Below are positions 31,475 to 41,082 of a DNA stretch of 64,000 bases, in pieces. Each line of letters opens with the position of its first letter. The first letter of the stretch is position 1. The stretch is from an uncultured Pelagibacteraceae bacterium (GTDB lineage: Bacteria > Pseudomonadota > Alphaproteobacteria > Pelagibacterales > AG-422-B15): positions 62,001 to 126,000 of the forward strand of contig CACMIV010000001.1 of NCBI GenBank assembly GCA_902613805.1, read 5' to 3'. Both the position numbers and the translations under genes were made by a program. The notes under the pieces are model-generated. The model was given only the letters and a program-made list of their open reading frames with translations. It had not been told where the DNA came from and searched no databases.

Positions 31475-32569
31475 CTAATTTGTCGAATGGATCCAACCAC
31501 CTCCCAAAAGTCGTATACCTATTTCATCTTTACTATAAAAAACGCAGGCCTGACCAGGTGATACAGCTGTTTCAGGAGTTGCGAGAGAAATTTTTGCTAC
31601 ATTCTTCATATTGATTTCTATTTTTGCATCTAATAATTTCCCAGTTGATCTAACTCTTACATATAAGTTGTTTGGTAAATTTTTTGTAATTAAATTTATA
31701 TTTTCAACATATATAATTGAGGAAACAATATTATCCTTATTTGCCACAATGACTCTATTTTTATCTTTATCAATTTTTTTTACATAAAGTGGCACATCCT
31801 GCGAAACTCCTAAACCTCTTCTTTGTCCTATTGTGAAGTTTTGAATACCTTCATGTTTATTAAGTACATTTCCATCTAAATCTACAACTTCACCTTCATT
31901 GCTTTCAATATTCTTATTTATAAATTTTTTATAATCTCCATCAGGTATAAAACAAATATCCTGACTATCACTTTTATCAAACACGTGTAAGTTTAGTTTT
32001 AAAGCTAAATCCCTGATCTCATCTTTTTTGTAATCACCCAGAGGAAATTCAATGAGACCCAGATCGTCTTTTTTCATTGTAAAAAGAAAATAGGACTGAT
32101 CTCGGTCTTTATCTTGTGGAACATACAATCGCCACTCATTATCAATCTTTACTTTCTTTATATAATGCCCTGTCACTAATGATTTCGCATTAATTTCTTT
32201 TGCAAAAGACAGTAGATCAAGAAACTTTACTTTTTCATTACAATTTATGCAAGGTATAGGGGTTCTACCTGATTTGTATTCATTAATAAATGGCTCTATA
32301 ACATTTTTTTTAAATATTTCTTCATAATCAAAAACATAATGTGGAATAGTTATAGTGTTAGCTATTTTTTTAGCATCCATAATATCAGCACCCGAACAAC
32401 ATGTTTTCGAGTTTGCAACTTTTTTTTCATCATATAGTCTTAAAGTGACACCTATCACATCATCATAATCCTTGTTCATTAGTGCTGCAGCTACTGAAGA
32501 ATCAACGCCACCTGACATGGCGACAACAATAGGGTTATTTCCTTTGATGTAATTAACTTTGTTTCCCAT
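31475..32569 (-). CDS. mnmA: tRNA-specific 2-thiouridylase MnmA
   Basis: Places sulfur at U34 of tRNA-Lys, -Glu and -Gln. It has 364 residues. The P-loop is AMSGGVDSSVAAALM (about 18-32). The catalytic cysteines lie in GRTPIPCINCNEKVKF and GQACVFYSKDE. Conserved stretches DKDRDQSYFLF and NFTIGQRRGLG are present. The adjoining tRNA-Met gene is on the same strand, but the link is probably coincidental. Confidence 0.95.
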   Translation of the reverse strand: MGNKVNYIKGNNPIVVAMSGGVDSSVAAALMNKDYDDVIGVTLRLYDEKKVANSKTCCSGADIMDAKKIANTITIPHYVFDYEEIFKKNVIEPFINEYKSGRTPIPCINCNEKVKFLDLLSFAKEINAKSLVTGHYIKKVKIDNEWRLYVPQDKDRDQSYFLFTMKKDDLGLIEFPLGDYKKDEIRDLALKLNLHVFDKSDSQDICFIPDGDYKKFINKNIESNEGEVVDLDGNVLNKHEGIQNFTIGQRRGLGVSQDVPLYVKKIDKDKNRVIVANKDNIVSSIIYVENINLITKNLPNNLYVRVRSTGKLLDAKIEINMKNVAKISLATPETAVSPGQACVFYSKDEIGIRLLGGGWIHSTN

Positions 32570-32643
32570 ATGATTTATTAATTTTGCTCTGGTATGTATA
32601 ATATATTTGTCTTATTGTCTATTTTACAAGCTTTACTCCTTAT

Positions 32644-33417
32644 ATGAAGATAACACCTGAAAAACTAGATGAATTAATTAAGATCGTTCATCTTGCTGGC
32701 ATAGAAATCATCAAAATCTATAAAAAAAAGGTAACTAAAAAATACAAATCTGATAATACGCCTGTAACAAATGCAGATATCAGAGCAAATGATATAATTT
32801 GTAAGGGCTTAAAGCTTCATTTTCCGGGTATTTCTATTGTTTCTGAAGAGCAAGTTAAAAAAGGTAAAGCTGCAAAAAAATTTTGGTTAGTAGACCCATT
32901 AGATGGAACAAAAGAATTTTTAAAAGGCAATGGTGAATTCACTGTAAATATTGGACTTATTGAAAATAAAAAACCGGTTTTTGGGATTATTTATATGCCT
33001 ACTAAAAATAAGCTTTATTTCACAAAAGATAAAAAATCTTATTTCTCAAAATTAAGTAAAAAAGGAAAGCTTACAAATATAAGAAAAATTAAAGTTAAAA
33101 AAAGAAATAAAAATATAGTTATTTTAAGTAGATCTCACTCAATTGCTAAGAGTGAAATAGAAAAGGCAAAAAAAATGATTTTTCGAAGGTTCAATGCTGA
33201 CAAAATAATTCGTTCAGGAAGCTCAATAAAATTATGTTACATCGCACATGGTGTAGCAAATGTATACCCTCGGTTTGGGACTACAATGGAATGGGATACA
33301 GCAGCTGGAGATGCTATATTGAGATTTGCAGGAGGAAGAATAAGAACTTTAGATTATAAAATTCTGCGTTATGGCAAGAGGAATTTTAAGAATGCTTCTT
33401 TTATTGCTCGTAGCTAA
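32644..33417 (+). CDS. cysQ: 3'(2'),5'-bisphosphate nucleotidase CysQ
   Basis: A lithium-sensitive phosphatase of the inositol monophosphatase superfamily that clears 3'-phosphoadenosine 5'-phosphate from sulfate assimilation or acyl-carrier-protein turnover. It has 257 residues. The metal motifs are VSEEQ (Glu), DPLDGTKEFLKGNGEF, and WDTAAGDAILRFAGG at the C-terminus. Many lysines reflect the local A-rich codons. The 3' end overlaps the convergent dihydroorotase-like gene by 4 bp. Confidence 0.9.
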   Translation: MKITPEKLDELIKIVHLAGIEIIKIYKKKVTKKYKSDNTPVTNADIRANDIICKGLKLHFPGISIVSEEQVKKGKAAKKFWLVDPLDGTKEFLKGNGEFTVNIGLIENKKPVFGIIYMPTKNKLYFTKDKKSYFSKLSKKGKLTNIRKIKVKKRNKNIVILSRSHSIAKSEIEKAKKMIFRRFNADKIIRSGSSIKLCYIAHGVANVYPRFGTTMEWDTAAGDAILRFAGGRIRTLDYKILRYGKRNFKNASFIARS

Positions 33418-34724
33418 TTAAAGCTTATCGGGTTACCAAATACTGATTTATTTATTTTATTATTCCAAAATGCAACTTTACCATTAATTATTGTTCCCAC
33501 TGGCCAGCCTCTCAGTTTCATGCCATTAAAAGGCGTCCATCCACACTTGGTCATCATATCTTTATTTAAAACTTTCTTAGTTTTATTAATGTCAACGATT
33601 GTAAGATCAGCATCATAGCCAACTTTAATTAATCCTTTATTTTTAATCTTAAAAATTTTTTTAGGATTAAAGCTTGTTAGCTTTACTACCTCATTGAGTG
33701 AAATTGTCTTTTTTGAAACCTCATTTAAAAGAATAGGAAGTAGAGTTTGAACTCCAGGCATTCCTGATGGACTATTTGGATAAATTTTATTTTTTTCGGA
33801 TTTTAAATGAGGAGCGTGATCTGATCCAACAATGTTGATTTGCCCATTTTGTAATGTTTTTCTGAGAACATTTCTGTGTCTAGTTCCTCTAATAGGTGGA
33901 TTCATCTGAGCGTAAGTGCCAAGTTTTTTATAACAATCTGGAGATGCCAATATTAAATGCTGAGGGGTTACTTCAAATGAGACATATTTTTTATTTATTA
34001 AAAGCAATTTTATTTCTTCTTCCGTTGTTATATGAAGTATATGTATTTTTTTCTTACTTCTATTAGCTGATCTGATCAGCTTTCTAGTAGAACTTAAGGC
34101 TGTATCCACATTTCGCCACACTTGATGGCTCAATGGCTTTCCTTTTTTAGCATATTTTTTTCTAGTAATAAGCATATCTTCATTTTCAGAATGGAAAGAA
34201 ATCATTTTCTTCGTTGCTCTCATTATTTTTTCAATATCAGCATGGTTTGAAACGAGCAATGTGCCAGTTGAAGAACCAACAAAAACCTTTACACCACAAC
34301 AACCTTTTACTTTTTCAACTTTTTTAATTTCTTTAATGTTATCTTTCTCAGCTCCAAAATAAAAAGCGTAGTTACAATGCATTCTCTTTTTTGCAGTCTG
34401 CAGTTTCTTCATAAAAAGCTTTCTTGTTGTAATGCTAGGCTTGTTATTAGGCATATCAAAAACTGAGGTGATCCCTCCTGCAACAGCAGCTAAGCTTCCT
34501 GTTTTGAGGTTTTCTTTTTTGGTATTGCCTGGTTCTCTGAAATGAACTTGTGTATCAAAAGCGCCTGGCAGTACATGTAAACCACTTGCATCAATACTCT
34601 TTTTTGATTTCAGATTAGTAAGTTTACCAATTTTAAATATTTTTTCATTTTTAATGGCAATATCAGCTAATCTCTCATTGTTATGAGTTACAATTTTTCC
34701 GTTTCTTATTATTAGGTCAATCAT
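33414..34724 (-). CDS. Dihydroorotase-like amidohydrolase (QxH variant)
   Basis: A class I dihydroorotase/allantoinase-type amidohydrolase of 436 residues, probably acting in pyrimidine synthesis. The carbamylated Lys is in CCGVKVFVGSSTGTLL. Further metal ligands are the His in SFHSENED, HILHITTEEE and the Asp in GSDHAPHL. The first metal motif, usually HxH, reads Q59-V-H61 in GAFDTQVHFREPG. A Gln here is also seen in a Bacteroidetes-type dihydroorotase group, as far as I recall. It may thus be a variant active enzyme or a PyrC paralogue. Shares an ATGA overlap with the glycosyltransferase gene upstream. Confidence 0.85.
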   Translation of the reverse strand: MIDLIIRNGKIVTHNNERLADIAIKNEKIFKIGKLTNLKSKKSIDASGLHVLPGAFDTQVHFREPGNTKKENLKTGSLAAVAGGITSVFDMPNNKPSITTRKLFMKKLQTAKKRMHCNYAFYFGAEKDNIKEIKKVEKVKGCCGVKVFVGSSTGTLLVSNHADIEKIMRATKKMISFHSENEDMLITRKKYAKKGKPLSHQVWRNVDTALSSTRKLIRSANRSKKKIHILHITTEEEIKLLLINKKYVSFEVTPQHLILASPDCYKKLGTYAQMNPPIRGTRHRNVLRKTLQNGQINIVGSDHAPHLKSEKNKIYPNSPSGMPGVQTLLPILLNEVSKKTISLNEVVKLTSFNPKKIFKIKNKGLIKVGYDADLTIVDINKTKKVLNKDMMTKCGWTPFNGMKLRGWPVGTIINGKVAFWNNKINKSVFGNPISFN

Positions 34725-35608
34725 GATATAATTCCTTTTATGCTATTTATTACTTTTTCAACAGATAAATTTTCAAGTCCATGATCTACCATATCATTAT
34801 TAGATTTAATCACGGTATGATTTCCCCATGGTCCATACACCATGTCATTTGTTGGTCCAAAAAGGGCAAAAGTTTTACAACCCGCTGATGCTGATAGATG
34901 CATTAATCCACTATCACTGCCGATAAAGAAATCACACTTTTCAAATATTGGCACCATATTTCTTAGATTGCCCCAGTCAAATAAGTTTATGATTTTTAGG
35001 TTTGATGAATTTAAGAAGTCATCAAATTCTTTTTTATTTCGAATATCATTGGAAATACCAGTTAAAATTATTGTGTAATTTTTAAAAAATTCATTTTCAA
35101 GTAACGACTTGTATTTTTTTATTGACCAATCCTTTTTTGGCCAGTTCGAATAAGGCGCAATAGCAATCATGCGTTCATTGTTAGCAATTTTTACTAAGCT
35201 TTTTGAGCTAACTTCAGCGTCATACCAAACTTTTGGAACTATTTCTTCATCAGTATTTAAGAATTTTTTAAATTGTACGAGTTTATGAAAACTGTCATTG
35301 CCTTTGAATATTTTTCTAGTCCTTGTGGTTAGTAAATAAGATGTAATTGAAGATCTTAAATCTATGATAAGATCCCACTTTTTAAAAAAAGAGAATTTAA
35401 TTATATCTAGCCAATGCAAACCGTATTTTTTTTTATTAACAACTAAAATTTTAGATAGTCTTGGCATATTGATATATATGTCTTTAGCAAATGGACTTGT
35501 AATTACAGAAAAACTACAATCGTCGTATTTCTTTAAATAGAAATTTATTATTGATGTAGAAAGAATGGTATCCCCTATTCTTGTAGGTCCTATAAAAAGG
35601 ATTTTCAT
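34721..35608 (-). CDS. GT9-family glycosyltransferase (heptosyltransferase-like)
   Basis: An ADP-heptose:LPS heptosyltransferase-like GT-B protein, about 295 residues. The N-terminus KILFIGPTRIGDTILST is the family entry. The C-terminal donor site has FIGSDSGLMHLSASAGCKTFALFG followed by TNDMVYGPW; the first string is residues about 233-256. It likely acts in lipopolysaccharide core or capsule assembly. I set the start at ATG 35608. The frame stays open upstream, but those codons are only the antisense of tRNA-Leu. Confidence 0.87.
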   Translation of the reverse strand: MKILFIGPTRIGDTILSTSIINFYLKKYDDCSFSVITSPFAKDIYINMPRLSKILVVNKKKYGLHWLDIIKFSFFKKWDLIIDLRSSITSYLLTTRTRKIFKGNDSFHKLVQFKKFLNTDEEIVPKVWYDAEVSSKSLVKIANNERMIAIAPYSNWPKKDWSIKKYKSLLENEFFKNYTIILTGISNDIRNKKEFDDFLNSSNLKIINLFDWGNLRNMVPIFEKCDFFIGSDSGLMHLSASAGCKTFALFGPTNDMVYGPWGNHTVIKSNNDMVDHGLENLSVEKVINSIKGIIS

Positions 35609-35632
35609 TTTATTTTTGTACCTTTTAACATA

Positions 35633-35718
35633 TGGTGCCGTCGGAGAGACTCGAACTCTCACGAACTACGTTCACTGATCCCTCAAACCAGCCTGTCTAC
35701 CAATTCCAGCACGACGGC
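35633..35718 (-). tRNA. tRNA-Leu (GAG)
   Basis: On the minus strand the acceptor GCCGTCG (35718-35712) pairs with CGACGGC (35643-35637). The anticodon arm CTGGT-TTGAGGG-ATCAG gives GAG. A long variable arm (GAACGTAGTTCGT) marks it as class II, and the T arm is GAGAG-TTCGAGT-CTCTC. CCA is encoded at 35633-35635. It is 24 bp upstream of the GT9 start on the same strand. Confidence 0.96.
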
Positions 35719-35750
35719 AGATTTCCCTGTTTTTTCTATAATTGTTGATA

Positions 35751-35778
35751 TGTTGAAATATATACATTTAACTATAAT
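35751..35778 (+). promoter_or_regulatory. Candidate promoter of nadABC
   Basis: A perfect TATAAT (35773-35778) lies 31 bp before the nadA ATG, with a weak TGTTGA 16 bp upstream (35751-35756). The A+T-rich leader shows no recognisable NiaR or NrtR operator. Confidence 0.3.
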
Positions 35779-35808
35779 TGTAATATTAAACTATATTAAA
35801 AAATAATT

Positions 35809-36828
35809 ATGTTGAATGAAAATTTACAATATCCATCAGATTTTAATTCTGAAGTGAAAGATGCAACTGCTCATCTGTATAAGGGTGTAGAGAAAATTAT
35901 CCCTGAGGTTGAGTGGCCATTTCATGCTCCACTTATTTATGAAATAAATAAGCTAAAAAAAGAAAAAAATATTGCGATATTAACTCACAATTATCAGACA
36001 CCAGAAATCTTCCACTGCGTATCTGACATCGTTGGCGACTCATTAAAATTAGCTTATGAAGCAAGAGATTCTTACGCAGATACAATAATTGTATGTGGTG
36101 TTCATTTTATGGCTGAAACAGCAAAAATACTTAGCCCGAACAAAAACGTTTTAATTCCAGATACTCGTGCAGGATGTTCTTTATCTGAATCTATAACCGC
36201 AGAAGACATAAGATTGTTAAAGCAAAAATATCCCGGTGTACCAGTTGTTACATATGTAAATACATCAGCTGATGTAAAAGCAGAAACAGATGTATGCTGT
36301 ACATCAGGAAATGCAAAACATGTAGTAGAATCTTTAGGTGTTGATAAAGTTATATTTCTACCTGACGAATACCTTGCAAAAAATATTGCAGCTCAAACAG
36401 ATGTAAAAATTATTTCTTGGAAAGGTCGGTGTGAGGTACATGAGAGATTTACCGCAGATGAAATAATGGCATATAAAAAACAACATAAAGATATTGTTGT
36501 ATTGGCACATCCAGAATGTTCTCCTGAAGTAATTGCAGTAAGTGACTTTGCAGGATCAACAGCCGGTATGAGCAATTATGTAAAAGATAATCAACCTGGA
36601 AAGGTAATTATGGTTACAGAATGCTCAATGAGCGACAATGTTGCTATAGAGAATCCTAATGTCGAATTTATCAGACCTTGCAATCTATGTCCGCATATGA
36701 AAAGAATCTCTCTTAAGAAAATTTATGATGCAATACGATTTAACCAGTTTCAAATTGAAGTTGATAAAGATATTATCAATAAAGCTCGTCTTTCCATTGA
36801 TCGTATGCTTGAAATTGGCAGAAGCTAA
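35809..36828 (+). CDS. nadA: Quinolinate synthase A
   Basis: A [4Fe-4S] enzyme that condenses iminoaspartate with dihydroxyacetone phosphate to quinolinate in NAD synthesis. It has 339 residues. The cluster cysteines are in [18 protein letters not shown] and [17 protein letters not shown] and GDSLKLA lie in the first domain. First gene of a compact nadA-nadB-nadC operon; it overlaps nadB by one base (TAATG). Confidence 0.96.
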   Translation: MLNENLQYPSDFNSEVKDATAHLYKGVEKIIPEVEWPFHAPLIYEINKLKKEKNIAILTHNYQTPEIFHCVSDIVGDSLKLAYEARDSYADTIIVCGVHFMAETAKILSPNKNVLIPDTRAGCSLSESITAEDIRLLKQKYPGVPVVTYVNTSADVKAETDVCCTSGNAKHVVESLGVDKVIFLPDEYLAKNIAAQTDVKIISWKGRCEVHERFTADEIMAYKKQHKDIVVLAHPECSPEVIAVSDFAGSTAGMSNYVKDNQPGKVIMVTECSMSDNVAIENPNVEFIRPCNLCPHMKRISLKKIYDAIRFNQFQIEVDKDIINKARLSIDRMLEIGRS

Positions 36829-38441
36829 TGTCTGATGCTATTTATAGCCCTGATGTTGTAATAGTAGGTGGAGGTGTAGCCGGATTAACTGTTGCGCTCA
36901 ACTTGGCGCCAAGAAAAGTTTGTGTAATTACTAAAAGTTCACTTGGAATAAATACTTCAAGCAGTTGGGCACAAGGAGGGATTGCCGCAGCAGTTTCAAA
37001 AGATGACAGCAATGAAAGTCATATCAATGATACTTTGACCACAGCGAAAGGCTTAGCGAACATTGATGCAATTAAAGAAGTAGTAAATAATGCAAAAGGC
37101 ATAATCGATGATTTAGAAGGATATGGAGTTAATTTTGATAAAAATGAAGATGGTACTTTTAATTTAGGGCTAGAGGGTGCTCATAGCTTCAATAGAATCA
37201 TAAGGTCAAAAGGTGATAGTTCTGGTCTTGAAATTATGCGCGGCTTAATTGAAAAAGTAAAAAAAAGTGATCACATTACAGTATTAGAAAATGTTTCGAT
37301 TGATCGGATTATGACGGAAAACAATACTATTTACGGAGTGATTGGAAGATTTACTGACGATAATGTTCCTGATAGTAATGTAATTATCCAAAGTTCTCAT
37401 GTAGTTTTAGCAACAGGTGGTTTAGGAGGTATTTTTGCAAATACGACCAACCCACGAAGTTCTTATGGTGAGGGCGTGGCGTTGGCATCTCATGCTGGTG
37501 CAACACTTACTGACATGGAGTTTGTACAATTTCACCCAACAGGCCTTGATTTTGGCTTAGACCCTACTCCTTTGGCTACTGAGGCAATTAGAGGTGAAGG
37601 GGCTTACCTTGTAAATCAAGATGAAGAAAGATTCATGTTTGGTATTCATCCTGATAATGAGTTGGCGCCAAGAGATCTTATTGCTCAAAATATATTTAAA
37701 CAAATTGAAAAAGGAAATTCAGTATTTTTAGATTGTAGAAATATGGGTAGGAATTTTAATACTCGTTTTCCTCAAGTTTCATCCTATTGTGACAATGCAG
37801 ATTTGGATCCTGAAAAAGATCTGCTGCCAATAATTCCTGTCGCCCATTATCATATAGGTGGTGTAAAAACTGATCTCAAAGGACAGACTTCTGTTGAAGG
37901 ACTCTGGTGTTGTGGAGAGGTTGCTGCAACTGGTATTCATGGAGCAAACCGCCTTGCGTCAAATTCACTGTTAGAGTCTCTTGTATTTGCAAAGATTGTT
38001 GCAAATGAAATAAATAAAAAGAATATAAAAAAGGATATTCAAATTAGCTCTAAATTTATAAAAATTTTTAAAGAGAAAACAAAAAATAAAATAAGAGCAA
38101 AAAAATATATATGGCAATTAAGGTCTTCAATGATGAGAAATTTAGGAATTGTAAGAAATAGGGACTCTATTATCAAGGGCCTAAATGATGTGCTTAAAAT
38201 TGAGAGAGAGTCAAAAGGTCTTTCAGCTAAACTTAATGATATGATTTTAGTAAGTAAATTTATTATCATAGGCGCTTATTTAAGAAGAGAAAGTCGAGGT
38301 TGTCATTTAAGATCTGATTACCAAGATACAAATAAAGATTTTATCAAGCATTTTGATATAAAATATTCGGAAATAAATAGTTATATCAAAGCTATCTTAG
38401 ATTCTACTATGTCAGAAATTGATGAAAAACTCGTTAGCTAA
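36828..38441 (+). CDS. nadB: L-aspartate oxidase
   Basis: A FAD enzyme producing iminoaspartate for NadA. It has 537 residues. FAD motif VIVGGGVAGLTVALNLAP lies near 10-27. Substrate motif SSSWAQGGIAAAVS is at 45-58. The GVKTDLKGQTSVEGLWCCGE segment (residues about 347-366) and GANRLASNSLLE follow, typical of the succinate dehydrogenase/aspartate oxidase family. The C-terminal helical domain is lysine-rich. It overlaps nadC. Confidence 0.96.
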   Translation: MSDAIYSPDVVIVGGGVAGLTVALNLAPRKVCVITKSSLGINTSSSWAQGGIAAAVSKDDSNESHINDTLTTAKGLANIDAIKEVVNNAKGIIDDLEGYGVNFDKNEDGTFNLGLEGAHSFNRIIRSKGDSSGLEIMRGLIEKVKKSDHITVLENVSIDRIMTENNTIYGVIGRFTDDNVPDSNVIIQSSHVVLATGGLGGIFANTTNPRSSYGEGVALASHAGATLTDMEFVQFHPTGLDFGLDPTPLATEAIRGEGAYLVNQDEERFMFGIHPDNELAPRDLIAQNIFKQIEKGNSVFLDCRNMGRNFNTRFPQVSSYCDNADLDPEKDLLPIIPVAHYHIGGVKTDLKGQTSVEGLWCCGEVAATGIHGANRLASNSLLESLVFAKIVANEINKKNIKKDIQISSKFIKIFKEKTKNKIRAKKYIWQLRSSMMRNLGIVRNRDSIIKGLNDVLKIERESKGLSAKLNDMILVSKFIIIGAYLRRESRGCHLRSDYQDTNKDFIKHFDIKYSEINSYIKAILDSTMSEIDEKLVS

Positions 38442-39261
38442 AAAAGATATAAAGGAAAAAATCAAAATTGCTTTGAAAGAAGATTTTGGAAGATATGGTG
38501 ATATAACCTCAAAAGTTTTAATTTCCAAAAAAACAAAGATTAAAGCAACTATAGTCGCAAAAGAGAATGCCATTGTATGTGGAACTGAGTTTGCTGTTCA
38601 AACATTTAAAAAACTCAATAGTAAAATTAAAATAAAAGTTCTAAAGAAAGATGGAAGTAAAGTAGTAAAAGGAAATAAAATTATTGCCATAAATGGTGAT
38701 GCGCAAAGTATATTAACTGCTGAGAGAACAGCGCTAAACTTTTTAGGGTTCATGTCTGGGATTGCTACAAAAACAAGAAAATTTGTTGATATTGCAGCGC
38801 CTTACGGAGTTAAAATTTATTCAACAAGGAAAACAATTGCTGGGGTAAGACAAATACAAAAATATGCTCTTATAATTGGTGGCGCGCATGTAAATAGGGC
38901 CTCTTTATCGGATTTTTATTTCATAAAAGATAACCATCTTGGAAATAAAGATGGACTGGTTGAGCATATAAAAAAAATAAAAAAATCAAAATTAAAAAAG
39001 AAAATTACAGTAGAAATTGACACAATTAAACAATTAAAAAAAATTATAAATCAGAAAATAGATATCGTACTTCTTGACAATATGTCAGAGAAACAGATAT
39101 CTCAGTGCTTAAAAATTGTTAATAAGAAGTTTCTTTGTGAAGCATCTGGAAATATTAATTTAAAAAACATAAAGTCTTATGCAAAAACAAAAATTGATAG
39201 AATTTCAATCGGACAACTTACCCATAGTATTGAAAACATTGATTTTGGACTTGAAATTTAA
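38422..39261 (+). CDS. nadC: Nicotinate-nucleotide pyrophosphorylase (carboxylating)
   Basis: Converts quinolinate and PRPP to nicotinate mononucleotide, completing the nadABC route. It has about 279 residues. The PRPP/quinolinate-binding STRKTIAGVRQIQKYA, GGAHVNRASLSDFYFIKDNH and the C-terminal ASGNINLKNIKSYAKTKID (with IDRISIGQLTHS) are present. ATG 38422 was chosen; TTG 38419 is just upstream. It begins inside the nadB 3' end, so the genes are coupled. Confidence 0.95.
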   Translation: MKNSLAKKDIKEKIKIALKEDFGRYGDITSKVLISKKTKIKATIVAKENAIVCGTEFAVQTFKKLNSKIKIKVLKKDGSKVVKGNKIIAINGDAQSILTAERTALNFLGFMSGIATKTRKFVDIAAPYGVKIYSTRKTIAGVRQIQKYALIIGGAHVNRASLSDFYFIKDNHLGNKDGLVEHIKKIKKSKLKKKITVEIDTIKQLKKIINQKIDIVLLDNMSEKQISQCLKIVNKKFLCEASGNINLKNIKSYAKTKIDRISIGQLTHSIENIDFGLEI

Positions 39262-39723
39262 ATGTACAGCCGTCCAATAGTTAAAAAAAGTTTTAAAATT
39301 CCCACAGAATTGGTAACTGAAAATTTTACCTTTAGACCTCTTACAATAAAATATGTCGATAAAGACTATGAGGCAGTAATGAAAAGTGTAGATCATCTAT
39401 ATAAACTAATGGACGATAGTGAATGGCCAAAAGAAATGACATTAGATGAAAATCTTGCCGATCTAGGATGGCACGAAGTTGAGTTTTCTCTTAGACATTC
39501 TTTCGCTTACACTGTTCTATCATCAAAAGAAGAGAATAGTGTAATTGGTTGTTGCTATATTTATCCCTCCGATAACCCTGAGTATGAGGTACAAGCATAC
39601 TATTGGATTAGACAAGATTTGCTTGATAGCGGCTTAGAGGATGAATTAGGAAAAACATTTAAAAAATGGTTAGAAAAATCTTGGCCATTTAACAAAATAG
39701 AATTTCCGAGAAGAAATATATAG
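39262..39723 (+). CDS. GNAT-like small protein of unknown substrate
   Basis: A 153-residue protein starting immediately at the nadC stop. The strand FTFRPLTIKYVDKDYEAVM and the central VIGCCYIYPSDNPEYEVQAY resemble the beta strands of GNAT acetyltransferases. The acetyl-CoA pyrophosphate loop (RxxGxA/G) is not evident, so it may be degenerate or a distant relative. Linked to the nad operon by position; no link in function is claimed. It meets glyS tail to tail with no gap. Confidence 0.6.
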   Translation: MYSRPIVKKSFKIPTELVTENFTFRPLTIKYVDKDYEAVMKSVDHLYKLMDDSEWPKEMTLDENLADLGWHEVEFSLRHSFAYTVLSSKEENSVIGCCYIYPSDNPEYEVQAYYWIRQDLLDSGLEDELGKTFKKWLEKSWPFNKIEFPRRNI

Positions 39724-41082
39724 TTAGTTAAAAATTTTTTTATATTCGAGTTCTAAATCGTGAGTTGACACTCTTTTTTGTGACATGGTATCTCTATCTC
39801 TTATAGTCACTGTATCATTTTCGATTGTTTCAAAATCAACTGTTATACAAATAGGTGTACCAATCTCATCATGACGTCTATAACCTTTTCCAATATTACC
39901 AGAGTTTTCTAAAATAACCCTTCCCATACCCAATGTTTGAAGGTCATTCTTAATCTTACTTGCCTTATTGACTAAATCCTCATTATTTCTTTTTAGAGGA
40001 ATCACGGCTGCTTTAATTGGAGACAAATGTGGTTTTAAACTTAATACAATTCTTTTATTACCGTTTTCTAAATCCTCCTCCTTATAAGCTTCATTGAGTA
40101 GCGCAAATATACCTCGATCAACACCAGCGGAGGGTTCTATTACGTAAGGGATATACCATTCTTTGCTTTCTAAATTTTGAATACTCAATTTCGTTGTTGA
40201 TTGGTTATTTTTCATTACATCTGCGGATATTTTAAAGTCATTTTGATTTTTAGTATGAGAACCAAGATCAAAATCAGTTCTGTTTGCTATTCCTTCTAAT
40301 TCTTCCAGTCCATGTGGAAATTCATACATAAGATCTACAGTAGCTTTTGAGTAGTGAGATAGGTCAGCATCTTCAACATCTAGCTTTTTTAATCTTTTTT
40401 CAGATATACCTTGATCAATCCACCATGAATACCTCTTGTCTACCCAATATTTATGCCACTCGTCATCTTTGCCCGGTTCAACAAAAAATTCTAATTCCAT
40501 TTGCTCAAACTCTCTAACTCTGAATATGAATTTACCTGGAGTGACTTCATTTCTAAAAGCTTTACCTATCTGCGCGATTCCAAAAGGAATAGTCTTACTT
40601 GTTGAGTCCAAAATATTTTTAAAATTTGTAAAAATTTGCTGTGCGGTTTCCGGTCTTAGGTAAGCATAATTACTGCCATCATCTACAGGACCAACTGTGG
40701 TTTTAAACATAAGATTAAATGGTCGAGGTTTAGTTAGATCACTAGACCCACATGCCGGGCATTTTCCATCCGTGGCCTGGTCAGATCTAAATCTATTTTT
40801 GCAATTTCTGCAGTCGACTAAAGGATCAGAGAAGGTATCTTCATGGCCTGAATACTTTAATACATGCCTACTTGTTAAAATTGACGCATCAAGCCCTTCA
40901 ACGTCATCTCGATCGTAGATCATTGATTTCCACCACGAGGATTTAAGGTTATTTTTTAATTCTACTCCAAGCGGACCATAGTCATATATTCCTTGCAAGC
41001 CACCATAAATTTCACTTGATTGAAAAATAAACCCCCGTCTTTTACACAATGAAACGAGGTCTTCCATATTTTTAGAGGCCAT
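39724..41082 (-). CDS. glyS: Glycyl-tRNA synthetase, homodimeric class II type
   Basis: Charges tRNA-Gly. It has 452 residues in a single chain. The N-terminal [20 protein letters not shown] (3 residues into motif 1) and a zinc-ribbon [14 protein letters not shown] lie at about 87-119. Motif 2 is [17 protein letters not shown], motif 3 is [14 protein letters not shown], and a C-terminal anticodon-binding domain follows. This is the alpha2 form used by archaea, eukaryotes and some bacterial phyla. Most proteobacteria have the alpha2-beta2 GlyQ/GlyS pair. Identity is firm; origin is discussed in findings. Confidence 0.95.
   Translation of the reverse strand: MASKNMEDLVSLCKRRGFIFQSSEIYGGLQGIYDYGPLGVELKNNLKSSWWKSMIYDRDDVEGLDASILTSRHVLKYSGHEDTFSDPLVDCRNCKNRFRSDQATDGKCPACGSSDLTKPRPFNLMFKTTVGPVDDGSNYAYLRPETAQQIFTNFKNILDSTSKTIPFGIAQIGKAFRNEVTPGKFIFRVREFEQMELEFFVEPGKDDEWHKYWVDKRYSWWIDQGISEKRLKKLDVEDADLSHYSKATVDLMYEFPHGLEELEGIANRTDFDLGSHTKNQNDFKISADVMKNNQSTTKLSIQNLESKEWYIPYVIEPSAGVDRGIFALLNEAYKEEDLENGNKRIVLSLKPHLSPIKAAVIPLKRNNEDLVNKASKIKNDLQTLGMGRVILENSGNIGKGYRRHDEIGTPICITVDFETIENDTVTIRDRDTMSQKRVSTHDLELEYKKIFN

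Noticed and set aside
35609-35662. Open frame extending the GT9 glycosyltransferase by 18 residues at its N-terminus
   Set aside because: Most of the extra codons (35633 onwards) are the tRNA-Leu sequence read as protein, and the rest is its short spacer; the family starts at KILFIGPTRIGD, so ATG 35608 was used.
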